NCBI GenBank assembly: GCA_903890485.1
Contig: CAITBM010000009.1
Location: forward strand, 1-64,000
Source of the DNA: an uncultured Opitutaceae bacterium
Lineage (GTDB): Bacteria > Verrucomicrobiota > Verrucomicrobiia > Opitutales > Opitutaceae
Length of the DNA: 64,000 nt
Reading direction: 5' to 3'
The position numbers and the translations under genes were made by a program. Positions within the stretch are counted from its first letter, which is position 1, and each line of letters starts with the position of its first letter. The notes under the pieces are model-generated. The model was not told where the DNA came from, searched no databases, and worked only from the letters and a program-made list of their open reading frames with translations. Below are positions 1-8,947 of this stretch, one piece after another.

Positions 1-96
1 GGAGGTACTCAAGCTCATCGAAAACTTGAATTTCGACCGAGGACCGGCCAGAATCATATACGCTTACCCCAGTCGATTCCACTGATCACTCGAAAT

Positions 97-2505
97 ATGA
101 ATCCAAATGGGAAATCCCGAATGAACTACACAAAACTAATGGGAAGACTCGCCGGACTGACCCTGGCGACCCTTGCAACAGTTGGACATGCCCAGACGGC
201 AGGTTCGACGGATACGGCTTCCACGGGCGCCGCAGTCCAGATGGAGAAATTTAACGTGAGCGACGTGCCGATCGAGCAGCAGATCCTGCCGACCTCGCGC
301 CCCTTTGCCTCGGTGTTCGGGACCGACGAGAACATCTTGGACGTCCCCAGGAACGTCACGATCATCTCGCGCGCCCAGATGGACGTGATCGACATCCAGG
401 ACGTGACCCAGTTCAGCAAGCTCACCGCGAGCTCGTTCACGACCTCCAACTTCGGCTCGCCCGCCAACCCGAACATCCGCGGACAATCGGCCGACGTCTT
501 CATGAACGGCATGCGCATGTTCATCGGCGAGTCCGGCGACGGCATGCCGGTCGACTTCAACCAGGTCGAGTCGGTGAACATCATCCCCGGTCCCGCGACG
601 GCGGTCCAGGGCGCCTCCGCCTACGTCGGCGGTTTCATCGACCTGATCTCCAAGCAGCCGTTCTTCGACGGCTCAAAGGGCTTCGTGAGCTACACCGCCG
701 GCTCGTACAACACGAACCGCTGGACCGTTGACGCCGGCGGCCCGATCACGCCGAAACTCGCCTACCGCTTCAGCTACTCGGGCGAGGACAGCAAGGGCTA
801 CTACTACAACTGGATCAAGCAGACGACCTCGGTGTACGGCGCGCTCACCTGGCGCCCCACGACGAGCTACGAGGTTGCCGCGGACGTGAAGGCCTTCTGG
901 GCCGACTACCGCGAGAACTTCGGCATCAACCGCGTGACCCAGGCCCTAGTCTCCGACGGACTCTACCTGCCGGGCACCAACATCAACAACGGGACGGCCG
1001 CCACGGCCGCCGACCCGCAAAACGCGGCAAACGTCCTCGGGAGCAACACGATCGTCTTCGGCGCCCCGGTCAAGGTCGACTACCGCGAGACGGCGCAGGG
1101 CCCCGCCAGCCACGCCCACGGAATGGAGTACAACGCCCAGGTCATCCAGACCCTCATCCTCTCAACCGACGCCAAGATCGTGAACAACACGATGGCCAGC
1201 TACACGAAGCGCGACACCTTCAACTCCGACGGCTACAGCGAGATCGTCGACCCCTCGGTCACCTTCGACAACCGAACCGAGTACATCCTGAAGAAGGGCG
1301 GCCTTACGCTGAACACGGGCGTCGAGGAGAAGTACCAGACCGTCCGCGCCTACGACGACTTCTTCTTCGAGCCGGTGAACGTATGGGACCTCTCGTCCGC
1401 CTCGCTCCGCTCCACGATCAACACCTACCTCGCCAAGGGAGGGTACGCCGGGTTCCTGGGAATGAAGACGCCGGGATTCCAGGACCGCTACTCGACGCCG
1501 GCCGTCGGGACGTTCAACGGCAAATTCTACTTCGACCTGAACAACGACTCCAACGACTCGTCGATGGAGTCGGTCGCCCCGTACATCCAGACCACCTGGA
1601 ATGTGACCGACAAGTTTAACATCGTCTCGGGTGCGCGCATGGACATCATGCATGTCCAGTCGCGCGACTCCCTCCAGCCGCAGGCGGCCGCCTCGATCGA
1701 GGTGGGTGAACCCAATGGCAACTTGAGCTTGGTCTACAAGGTCACGCCCACGGTCTCGACCTACCTCACTTACAACTACAGCCAGAACTACACGGGTGAA
1801 CTCGCGGACGGCGGCGGCTTCGCGCTCCACGCAGACGCCAATGGCCATCCGACGCTCCCCCGCAGCCTCTTCGCCGAGGTGAGCCAGCTCTGGGAGTACG
1901 GCACCAAGTTCACCCTCGATAACGACAAGCTATTCGTGACCGCGGACGTCTTCACGCAGTCCAGGCAGGCCAAGCCGCAGGGCTCGCCGGTCTACACGCA
2001 GCAGTACTACGGATTCGAGACGGCTCTGAACTTCCAGCCGAACAAGCAGTTCTTCGCGACTGCGGGTTTTTCCTTCATCAACGGGAGCCTGCCTGCCTCG
2101 GCACTGCCGTTCCAGGCCTACTCCACCAACCAGCTTCCCGGTGGCCCGCCGAACCCGTTCACGAGCACGCCGCAGAAGTCCGGGCGGCTGCGTCAGCCCG
2201 GACAGCCGCTCGAGACCTTCAACGGCCTGGCGTCCTACTCGTTTACCAATGGCTTCGGGGTTGAGGCCAACGTGCTCATCACGAGCAAGATGAACAATGA
2301 CTACCAGGGCTACATCGTGATTCCCGTCCAGTACACGCTGGATGCCACGATCTCCTACAAGACCAAGCAGTGGGAGTACCGCCTTACGGGCTCCAACATC
2401 ACCAACCAGCACAACTGGGAGCCCTCCGTGGCGACCTATGCTCTCGAGGGTATTGTCCCCCTGCCCGCGATCGAGATCGAGGGCACGGTCAAGTATAAGT
2501 TCTAG
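97..2505 (+). CDS. TonB-dependent outer-membrane receptor
   Basis: An 802-residue protein that should import a ligand, probably an oligosaccharide or metal chelate, across the outer membrane using TonB energy. Residues about 9-32 look like a signal peptide ending VGHA. A plug domain spans about 75-190 and includes the typical stretches DVPRNVTIISRAQM, NPNIRGQ and VNIIPGPATAVQGASAYVGG. The rest is beta-strand-rich barrel, and the chain ends in KYKF with the terminal Phe expected of barrel proteins. A second ATG eight codons in (position 121) would also give a good signal peptide, and neither start has a Shine-Dalgarno sequence. The gene ends at a strong shared terminator. The ligand cannot be read from the sequence; the glycosidases downstream suggest a glycan. 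Confidence 0.9.
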   Translation: MNPNGKSRMNYTKLMGRLAGLTLATLATVGHAQTAGSTDTASTGAAVQMEKFNVSDVPIEQQILPTSRPFASVFGTDENILDVPRNVTIISRAQMDVIDIQDVTQFSKLTASSFTTSNFGSPANPNIRGQSADVFMNGMRMFIGESGDGMPVDFNQVESVNIIPGPATAVQGASAYVGGFIDLISKQPFFDGSKGFVSYTAGSYNTNRWTVDAGGPITPKLAYRFSYSGEDSKGYYYNWIKQTTSVYGALTWRPTTSYEVAADVKAFWADYRENFGINRVTQALVSDGLYLPGTNINNGTAATAADPQNAANVLGSNTIVFGAPVKVDYRETAQGPASHAHGMEYNAQVIQTLILSTDAKIVNNTMASYTKRDTFNSDGYSEIVDPSVTFDNRTEYILKKGGLTLNTGVEEKYQTVRAYDDFFFEPVNVWDLSSASLRSTINTYLAKGGYAGFLGMKTPGFQDRYSTPAVGTFNGKFYFDLNNDSNDSSMESVAPYIQTTWNVTDKFNIVSGARMDIMHVQSRDSLQPQAAASIEVGEPNGNLSLVYKVTPTVSTYLTYNYSQNYTGELADGGGFALHADANGHPTLPRSLFAEVSQLWEYGTKFTLDNDKLFVTADVFTQSRQAKPQGSPVYTQQYYGFETALNFQPNKQFFATAGFSFINGSLPASALPFQAYSTNQLPGGPPNPFTSTPQKSGRLRQPGQPLETFNGLASYSFTNGFGVEANVLITSKMNNDYQGYIVIPVQYTLDATISYKTKQWEYRLTGSNITNQHNWEPSVATYALEGIVPLPAIEIEGTVKYKF

Positions 2506-2527
2506 TCCAGGATCCATCCCCTCCTAG

Positions 2528-2566
2528 AAAAAAGGCCGCCTGGCTCACGCCGGGCGGCTTTTTTTG
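2528..2566. terminator. Bidirectional intrinsic terminator
   Basis: A nine-pair stem (2535-2543 with 2550-2558, one G-T pair, loop of six) is flanked by six A on one side and seven T on the other. It can therefore stop transcription from both strands. It lies between the convergent receptor gene and the TolB-like gene, as expected for a shared terminator. Confidence 0.9.
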
Positions 2567-2583
2567 TGCCCTCTACAGGAGGC

Positions 2584-4113
2584 CTAGAACGAGTCGGAGT
2601 TGCTGACAAACGCGATCGATGTGCTGTCAGGAGCCCATGAGTTCACATTGATCGAGCCCTGTCCGCCGTAGAGGTAAGCGGCGACCGTCGGCTTGCCTCC
2701 CTCGATGGGGATCCACCGAAGGTAGACGCGCTTGTAGAAGGGATGGTCGCCCGAGGGAATTTCCGGGGGGAAGCTGATGAAGAGCACCCTCTTCCCGTCG
2801 GGGGAGACGTGCGGAAACCAGTTATTGTACTCGTCGTTCGTCACCTGGGTCTGCTCGGAGCCGTCCGCGTTCATCTTCCAGACCTGCATCTTTCCCGTCC
2901 TCTCCGAGTTGAAGTAGATGGTCTTGCCGTCAGGGGTGTACTCGGACCCGTCGTCCAAGCCCTTTGCCGTGGTCAGGCGGACCTCATCGCCGCCTTCGGC
3001 GGGAACCCGGTAGATGTCGAATTCGCCGTTGCGCGAACCCGTGAAGAGGAGCGACTTCCCATCGGGCGACCACCCATGAAAGTAGGAAGGACCGATGGGC
3101 GTGATCTGGCGGGGTGTCCCGCCCTCGATGGGAAGCGTGTAGACGATCGAGGGGGATCCGCTGCTGATCCCAAGTTTTTTCCCATCAAAGGAAAGGGCAT
3201 GGTCGTTGTTGCAGTGGACCTGGGCCCCGGTGTCGATTGGCGAGACCCTGAGGCTTGAGAGCTCGAGGCTGAACATCCGGCCGTTGTGATTGTAGACTAG
3301 GCGCTTGCCGTCGGGCGTCCAATTCGGGGCCTGCAGCGAGTCGGGCGCCCCGAAGACGGTTCGCCTGACACCCGTGTTGACGTCCATCAGCTCGATCTGG
3401 CTGCCGATGTAGTCGCGATACGGAACAAAGGTTGGCTTGGCCGGGCGGATCAGGCGGACGTTGCGAAACACGCCCTTCTCGACTGCGGCGTTGTTGTGGG
3501 CGCAGATGTAGACGCCGACGTACACCTCGTCGGGAAGGTCGATAGCCTCAAAGTCCTGGGTCGAGTACGTGTCGCCGAACCTGGCGGCGCCCATCGTGAA
3601 CCTCTTTCCGGAGCGCTCGAGCTGCAGGACGTTGGCCCCGGCGGGGCCCACTCTGACCTCTTCGGTTTGGCCGCCGAAAACCTTCCGGTACTGCAGGTCG
3701 CAGAGGCTGTTTCCGTGGAACGCCGCGTTCACATGCGCGGACTTGGGGTCAAGGCTCGCCCGGACGATGATGCCCATCTTGCGGTGCGGGCCCGTGCCGG
3801 TGCCCAGGAACTCGGCGGAGGCCTGGACGATAAAGTCGCCCTTCACCTTCTTCCAGACGAACTGAAACTCGTCGTGATCGCCCCACATATTGGTCCCCGA
3901 GGCCGACAGGAGATATTCCTGGGAGTCGCGGTCGTAGGCTGCGCTGCCGGGCGTCCCCACGGCGCCGACGTCGCCGTGCTGGTCAAAGACGCCGACAGAA
4001 GCCGGCTCATCGGAGGCCTTGGAGGAACTGATGGCGCCAACGGCGACGGCGAAGAGGAAGGCGGGCACCAGGGGGAGGGAGGATGAAAGCATCATATCGG
4101 CGGACGGGGGCAT
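2584..4113 (-). CDS. TolB-like beta-propeller protein with N-terminal DUF1349-like domain
   Basis: About 509 residues from the chosen ATG. A hydrophobic segment (LPLVPAFLFAVAVGAISSSKA) near the N-terminus looks like a signal peptide. The first half resembles a concanavalin-like DUF1349 domain (DFIVQASAEFLGTGTGPHRK, MGIIVRASL). The second half carries at least five PD40/WD40-like TolB blades, each with an S/TPDGK core (WTPDGKRLVY, WSPDGKSLLF, YTPDGKTIYF, VSPDGKRVLF). Such proteins are usually periplasmic binding scaffolds; no catalytic site is visible. In-frame ATGs lie upstream (4182) and six or seven codons downstream. The alpha/beta hydrolase gene lies 84 bases upstream on the same strand, so co-transcription is possible. 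The precise role is unknown. Confidence 0.75.
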   Translation of the reverse strand: MPPSADMMLSSSLPLVPAFLFAVAVGAISSSKASDEPASVGVFDQHGDVGAVGTPGSAAYDRDSQEYLLSASGTNMWGDHDEFQFVWKKVKGDFIVQASAEFLGTGTGPHRKMGIIVRASLDPKSAHVNAAFHGNSLCDLQYRKVFGGQTEEVRVGPAGANVLQLERSGKRFTMGAARFGDTYSTQDFEAIDLPDEVYVGVYICAHNNAAVEKGVFRNVRLIRPAKPTFVPYRDYIGSQIELMDVNTGVRRTVFGAPDSLQAPNWTPDGKRLVYNHNGRMFSLELSSLRVSPIDTGAQVHCNNDHALSFDGKKLGISSGSPSIVYTLPIEGGTPRQITPIGPSYFHGWSPDGKSLLFTGSRNGEFDIYRVPAEGGDEVRLTTAKGLDDGSEYTPDGKTIYFNSERTGKMQVWKMNADGSEQTQVTNDEYNNWFPHVSPDGKRVLFISFPPEIPSGDHPFYKRVYLRWIPIEGGKPTVAAYLYGGQGSINVNSWAPDSTSIAFVSNSDSF

Positions 4114-4197
4114 GGTCTGGGGTCTGGGGTAGAGCGCCCCCTTGGTTGAGCATCGGGGCGAGGGTTCACTGTAGCGGGGCATGCTCCCGCGGCAAGT

Positions 4198-4845
4198 TCA
4201 GAGGCAGCCGGAGAGTTTGACGACCAGCTTCTGAACGAAGGCGAGCTCCTCTCCATTCACGGTGTGCCCCATGCCGACAAAGATAGACTTGGTCACGGTG
4301 GCCCCCTGAAGGGCGAGCGCGGAAGCGCTTTCCTCGACGCTTTGGAGCGGAATGTGCGCGTCGCGGTCGCTGCAGCCCAGGTAGACCGGTGTGCCCCCAA
4401 GGCCCACGCTCACGGACCGGGGGCTTCCCGGTGGGCCGATCAGGGCGCCGCTCAAGCCCATCACCCCCCCGTACCGACGGGGATTCCTGGAAGCAAATTC
4501 CAGGGAGAGGCAGGCTCCCTGCGAGAACCCGATGAGTACGATTCGCTCATGGGGAACACCGCCGTCGACGAGGCCCTTCACCAGGCCGCCGATCACTCCG
4601 AGAGCGGAACTCAGATACGGCTCATTTTGATCGAGCGGCGCCAAGAACCGCTGGGGATACCATACGTTGCCGGCCGCCTGGGGCGCGAGCAGGGCAACCC
4701 CCGGTACACCTGTCGCAACTTCCTCCCCCAGGGAGTAGATATCCTCGGCAGAGGCTCCCCTGCCGTGGATGAGGACGAGGGCGACCTTAGCCGTTGCCAC
4801 GGGGGCGCCGCCTCTGAGTACTGGTTGACCCTCATGGATTTTCAT
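4198..4845 (-). CDS. Phospholipase/carboxylesterase-family alpha/beta hydrolase
   Basis: A 215-residue serine hydrolase of the Abhydrolase_2 (carboxylesterase/lysophospholipase) family, near full family length and without a signal peptide, so cytoplasmic. The oxyanion region VLIHGRGAS is at 24-32, the nucleophile elbow GFSQGA places the catalytic Ser at 108, the acid is Asp162 in CSDRDAHIP, and the His is 194 in GMGHT. It would cleave small acyl esters; the natural substrate cannot be told. It is followed on the same strand by the TolB-like gene and is probably transcribed with it. Confidence 0.85.
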   Translation of the reverse strand: MKIHEGQPVLRGGAPVATAKVALVLIHGRGASAEDIYSLGEEVATGVPGVALLAPQAAGNVWYPQRFLAPLDQNEPYLSSALGVIGGLVKGLVDGGVPHERIVLIGFSQGACLSLEFASRNPRRYGGVMGLSGALIGPPGSPRSVSVGLGGTPVYLGCSDRDAHIPLQSVEESASALALQGATVTKSIFVGMGHTVNGEELAFVQKLVVKLSGCL

Positions 4846-5012
4846 CGCCCGAACTCATAGCATGGCTCGCGCGTTGCCGCAAATGGCGTGCGCGGGCCAC
4901 CCCGAGCGCGGGAGGGCAGGCGTGCGAGGTTGACGCAGGCGCCCAAATATTGACCTACTCTATGAAGGTCTGCGCCCGCCCGGACCCGGGTGGGCACGGG
5001 TCCCTAAGCCCC

Positions 5013-6806
5013 ATGACTAAATCGCTTCGCTTCCTGCTACTCCTGCCGTGCATTGCGGCGATCGGCGCCGAGGCCCGCGCCACCAACCAACTGGGTTCCG
5101 AACCCTCCGCGTTCCTGAAGTCCTTTGCGTCGAGCCCCGTCAACTGGATGCCGTGGGGCGAGGCCGCAATCGCCCGCGCAAAGGCCGAGCAGAAGCCCGT
5201 GTTTGTGTTCGTCGGTTCGTTCACCAGCGAGTTGGCCGGCGCCATGCGGCGCCAGACCTTCGCCAACGCAAAGAGCTCCGATTGGCTCAACAAGAACTTC
5301 GTCTGCGTCATCGTGGACCGCGATGAGCGTCCCGACGTGGCGGCCCAGTATGAGGGGTTCGTCGGCAGCCTCAAGCAGATGACGGGATGGCCGCTCAACG
5401 TTTGGCTGACGCCTGATTTCCAGCCCTACGAGGGGGCAACGTACCTCTCCCCTTCCGAGGATTGGGGGGCTCCGGGATTCCTGAAGCTCGCCAACGAGGC
5501 GCTGAGCGCCTGGAAGACGAACCCCGCGAGTTGCCGCAAGCGCGCCACCGACTCCATCGCCCAGATGGCGCCCATTCCGTCCTCCCCAGCCGGCCCGTGG
5601 AATCCTGATAAGCTGCGAAGCCGCCTGGCCACCGACGCGGCTGCGTGGAGGGCAACCTTTGACCCGGTGCAGGGCGGATTCGGCGACGTGCCGAGGGGAC
5701 TGGAGCCCGAGCTCGTCCGCTTCATGCTGCTCCAGTCGGCCGACGACAAGGTTGCCGCCCAGAAGACGCTCAGGGCGATCGCGGCAAGCGCCGTTCGGGA
5801 TCCCCTGGACGGGGGCTTTTTCCGCCATGCCTCCGACGGGGCCTGGCATATTCCCTACCAGCAAAAGACCGTGACGGACCAGGCCCGGGTCGCCCTCGCG
5901 TTCCTCGCAGGCGCCGAGGGACCAGATGCCGCCTCCTTTGGCGAGTGCGCCCGGGGAGCGCTCGACTACGCCCTCACCCGGCTTTCCCACCCCGACGGGA
6001 CGCTGGCCTCCTCAGAGGACGCAACCGGCGACGAGTTCGCCCGGTATTACGCCTGGAGTGCAGCCGAGATCGATGCGGCCCTCGGCCCGGACGCTGCGGC
6101 CTTCAAGTCCGCCCACGGGGTCGAGGCTGCGGGCAACGTGCCGGCCGGTGACGATCCCTCGTCCATTTTCGCCCAGAAAAATCTCCTGCGTTCCACGGCT
6201 GAGACGAGTCCGGCGCTCCGGGCCGCGGCGGCCCGCCTGCTCGCGGTGCGGGACCAGCGCGGTTCATTGCCCCGGGACGATCGCGCCACCGCAGGCGCCC
6301 ATGGGCTCATGATCAACGCGCTGGCCCGGGCTGGCCTCCAGCTCAACGAGCCCCGCTACCTCGAAGCGGCCCACCGGATCCTCGACGCCGTCACCCGCGA
6401 CTTCGTCGTCTCCCCGGACGGGGCGCTGCGTCGATTTAAGGGTTCGGAGACCCCCGCCTACGCCGACGACTATGCGGCGCTCGCCCTCGGGTGCCGCGGG
6501 CTGGCGCGGGCTGCAAAGGACGACAAGGCCATGGAGCTTTCAGGCAAGTTCCTGCAGCAGCTCGACTCGAGGTTCTACGACGCGTCCAGCAGCAGTTACT
6601 TTGGGGCCGGGGCGTCGCCAGGCCCGGGATTCTTCGTGAGGCCCTTCACGGCCGGGGATCCGCCGTCCGTGGAGTCGCTAGCCCTCCTCGCCCATTCCCA
6701 GAACTCGAAGCAGGTGGCGTCCACCCTGCTCCAATTCCTGGAGGACTCGAGCGCCCAGGCCCCGGGCGACCAGCTTCTGGCGATGCAGATCTTCGGAACC
6801 CGGTAG
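5013..6806 (+). CDS. DUF255/YyaL (spermatogenesis-associated protein 20)-like protein, exported, lacking the thioredoxin cysteines
   Basis: A 597-residue protein with a clear signal peptide (MTKSLRFLLLLPCIAAIGAEARA), which decides this start over an ATG 63 bases upstream; the context is AAGCCCC-ATG. The N-terminal thioredoxin-like DUF255 domain shows family landmarks: SPVNWMPWGEAAIARAKAEQ, DRDERPDV and MTGWPLNVWLTP. The remainder is an alpha-helical region like the six-hairpin glycosidase fold typical of YyaL. The position where relatives carry CHWC reads SELA (about residues 72-75), so redox activity is unlikely. YyaL proteins have no firmly established enzymatic role. It stands alone, facing the glycosidase gene in convergent orientation. 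Confidence 0.8.
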   Translation: MTKSLRFLLLLPCIAAIGAEARATNQLGSEPSAFLKSFASSPVNWMPWGEAAIARAKAEQKPVFVFVGSFTSELAGAMRRQTFANAKSSDWLNKNFVCVIVDRDERPDVAAQYEGFVGSLKQMTGWPLNVWLTPDFQPYEGATYLSPSEDWGAPGFLKLANEALSAWKTNPASCRKRATDSIAQMAPIPSSPAGPWNPDKLRSRLATDAAAWRATFDPVQGGFGDVPRGLEPELVRFMLLQSADDKVAAQKTLRAIAASAVRDPLDGGFFRHASDGAWHIPYQQKTVTDQARVALAFLAGAEGPDAASFGECARGALDYALTRLSHPDGTLASSEDATGDEFARYYAWSAAEIDAALGPDAAAFKSAHGVEAAGNVPAGDDPSSIFAQKNLLRSTAETSPALRAAAARLLAVRDQRGSLPRDDRATAGAHGLMINALARAGLQLNEPRYLEAAHRILDAVTRDFVVSPDGALRRFKGSETPAYADDYAALALGCRGLARAAKDDKAMELSGKFLQQLDSRFYDASSSSYFGAGASPGPGFFVRPFTAGDPPSVESLALLAHSQNSKQVASTLLQFLEDSSAQAPGDQLLAMQIFGTR

Positions 6807-6841
6807 CGGGACATGCGGCCGGTCCCCGAGGCGGGACTACG

Positions 6842-8947
6842 CTAGGGACCGCGCGTGAGGACAAACGCGGCGTGGCGGAGGATCTGCGGGGCCTGGAGCT
6901 TCAATGTTCCGCCGGGATGGGCAACGGTGCTTGGAGCCAAAGGCACGCCCTTCTCCGTGTTCCACCAGGTGACCTTCCACGAGCCTGCCGGCACGTCGCG
7001 CAGGAGGACGACGCCGGAGGAAGGGGTGCTCGGCGCCTCGGCATAAATATTCTGGCGGTGCCACACCCAGCCCTCGATGAAGTGGTCGTTTCGCCTGCCG
7101 ATCATGGCCAGGACCGGAACGGGAGTGGCCAATTCGACGGCGGACACGCCGATCCAGTCGGGGCCCGGATTCTGGAGGAGCACGGAATGCGGGCCGGCCG
7201 GAATCAAGAACTCGAGGATTCCAGGATCCGGCGCGCCGGTGCCCCCGGCCCAGCGATGGGAAGCGACAAGGTTCCCATCAACCCTCACGTCGATGCCACC
7301 GCCGCCCGCGGCCATGGATCCGACGATGACCTTTGCCGAGGTTTCCTTCGGTAGATCCAGACGGTAGGTGACCCGGTCCGGGAACCCGTCGGCACGGCTC
7401 GCATCGCTCCCCACGAGCGTGGCCGGTAGGTTGGCCGCCTCAAGGGGAATTGAGCCGTCCAGGGGATAGTCGACCGTGGCGGGGTCCATCCGCTGCCAGG
7501 CCTCCCCGGCCGTCATCCGCAGGGCCACCTTGTCCGCGCAGTCCACCGGATCCGAGAAGGCAACCAGCCCCTGCTGCATCGCCACGCGGTTGATTGCCAG
7601 GAATCGGAACACCGCGCCCAGTTCCCCGAGTCGATTCTGGGCGAGAATCTGCCATCCGTCCCAGGGCTCGGCGACCAGGCTTCCCTGCCCCATCGCGCTG
7701 GCCCATATCGGAGGCACCAGGCTCACCCCTGACTTCTTCACCTGCTCAGAAAGGGCCTCGTGATCGTCTCCCTCCTCCCCGTAGAACGCAGGGCGGTCCA
7801 GCGTGGAATAGGGCAGAGCAAACGTGCGGGCCGCCGTGATCGAGTCCGATGCGTAGAGGTGCGGTTGGTAGTAATCGAGCTTCTCGTAGATCGGACTCCG
7901 GAGGTTCTCGGTGGAGGTCGTGACCAGGTGCCCGTAGGTGTCGAGCTGGCGGATCGCGGTCGCCATGGCCGAGTGCCAGCGGGCGACATCGGCCTCATGC
8001 CCGTTCCGGAACGAGTTGGTCCAGTGGACCTCGTTGAACAGCTCCCAGGCGATGATGGCCGGGGACCAGCCCCACCGTGCGATGATGTAGCGGTACTTGA
8101 GCACCGTCATGAGCTGCGCATTGGCATCCGTGAAGAAATCCTCCGGCGACTTCAGGAACCCGCCAGGGTTCGCGGCGTTCCAGGGGTTCTTGGACCAGTT
8201 CGAGTCGTTATAGGTCGTGTACTGCCCGTGGTACTGGAGCACCATCTGCACGTAGACCCCGTTCTCCTCGGCGAGCTCGAAGATCCGGTCCCAGCGCCGC
8301 GCAACCTCCTCCGAGAGCATGCCGGGCTTCGGGGACGGGCCCATCCGGGGGGGCAGCCAGTCCAGGTTCAGCCCGTCCCAGTGGGCCGTCCAGATCCGCA
8401 TCCAGTTAAGGTTCGCCTTGGAGAAGGCCGGGAAGGCGTTCTCGTAGTAGGCCACGGTGTCGGGGCTCTCGTCGGGAGCCCAGGCGAGGTTCGCACCCAC
8501 CGGGATGAACGGGAGCCCGTCGGAGCGTGAAAACTGCCGGGGATCCTTGGGGTTGATGAGGATCGAGGGAAGGCGGGTCCTTGCCGCGACCTGCACCTCC
8601 CGCGGGCTCGCCATGCTGACCACCAGGTCGGTCCGCCTGGCGCCCAGCGTGGATTCCGAGACGCTCCCAAACTTATAGGTCCCCACCTCCTCCGGTCGGG
8701 CGTGGACCGCATAGAGTCCGCCGTCGGCGTAATAGGCCGGCAGAGCGAGCTTCTGCCCGCCCGGGGTCACCACCTCGGCCCAAAGTTCCCGGGCGTAGGG
8801 GTTCTGGACCGCGGCGTTGTCGGGGGCCACGAACTCAAACTCAACGGGCTTGGCTCCCACGGGATGGGCCCGGCAGAGCGCCACGGCAACAATGAGCAGC
8901 AGGAGGGGTCGGTTTCGGAGCGGCATGGGAAAGGGGTCAGGATCCAT
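6842..8947 (-). CDS. Secreted DUF5060 + GH5-like glycoside hydrolase
   Basis: A 701-residue protein with a signal peptide (LRNRPLLLLIVAVALCRAHPVGA). An immunoglobulin-like DUF5060 domain (about 33-110) precedes a clan GH-A barrel (about 130-480). The proposed acid/base is Glu306 in WELFNEV and the proposed nucleophile Glu391 in YGEEGD. A C-terminal beta-rich region (about 510-700) may be an accessory domain. Relatives act on beta-mannans, xylans or apiosides, and the substrate here is uncertain. The chosen ATG has a rare Shine-Dalgarno (GGAG, seven bases upstream) and overlaps the end of the upstream regulator gene by 11 bases, suggesting translational coupling. An alternative ATG seven codons later (8926) is also reasonable. 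Confidence 0.85.
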   Translation of the reverse strand: MDPDPFPMPLRNRPLLLLIVAVALCRAHPVGAKPVEFEFVAPDNAAVQNPYARELWAEVVTPGGQKLALPAYYADGGLYAVHARPEEVGTYKFGSVSESTLGARRTDLVVSMASPREVQVAARTRLPSILINPKDPRQFSRSDGLPFIPVGANLAWAPDESPDTVAYYENAFPAFSKANLNWMRIWTAHWDGLNLDWLPPRMGPSPKPGMLSEEVARRWDRIFELAEENGVYVQMVLQYHGQYTTYNDSNWSKNPWNAANPGGFLKSPEDFFTDANAQLMTVLKYRYIIARWGWSPAIIAWELFNEVHWTNSFRNGHEADVARWHSAMATAIRQLDTYGHLVTTSTENLRSPIYEKLDYYQPHLYASDSITAARTFALPYSTLDRPAFYGEEGDDHEALSEQVKKSGVSLVPPIWASAMGQGSLVAEPWDGWQILAQNRLGELGAVFRFLAINRVAMQQGLVAFSDPVDCADKVALRMTAGEAWQRMDPATVDYPLDGSIPLEAANLPATLVGSDASRADGFPDRVTYRLDLPKETSAKVIVGSMAAGGGGIDVRVDGNLVASHRWAGGTGAPDPGILEFLIPAGPHSVLLQNPGPDWIGVSAVELATPVPVLAMIGRRNDHFIEGWVWHRQNIYAEAPSTPSSGVVLLRDVPAGSWKVTWWNTEKGVPLAPSTVAHPGGTLKLQAPQILRHAAFVLTRGP

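Noticed and set aside
4930-4972. TTGACG and TTGACC near the YyaL-like gene as copies of the giant-gene promoter element
   Set aside because: Neither is followed by GTCC at 16-17 bases, and the distance to the start codon is different.
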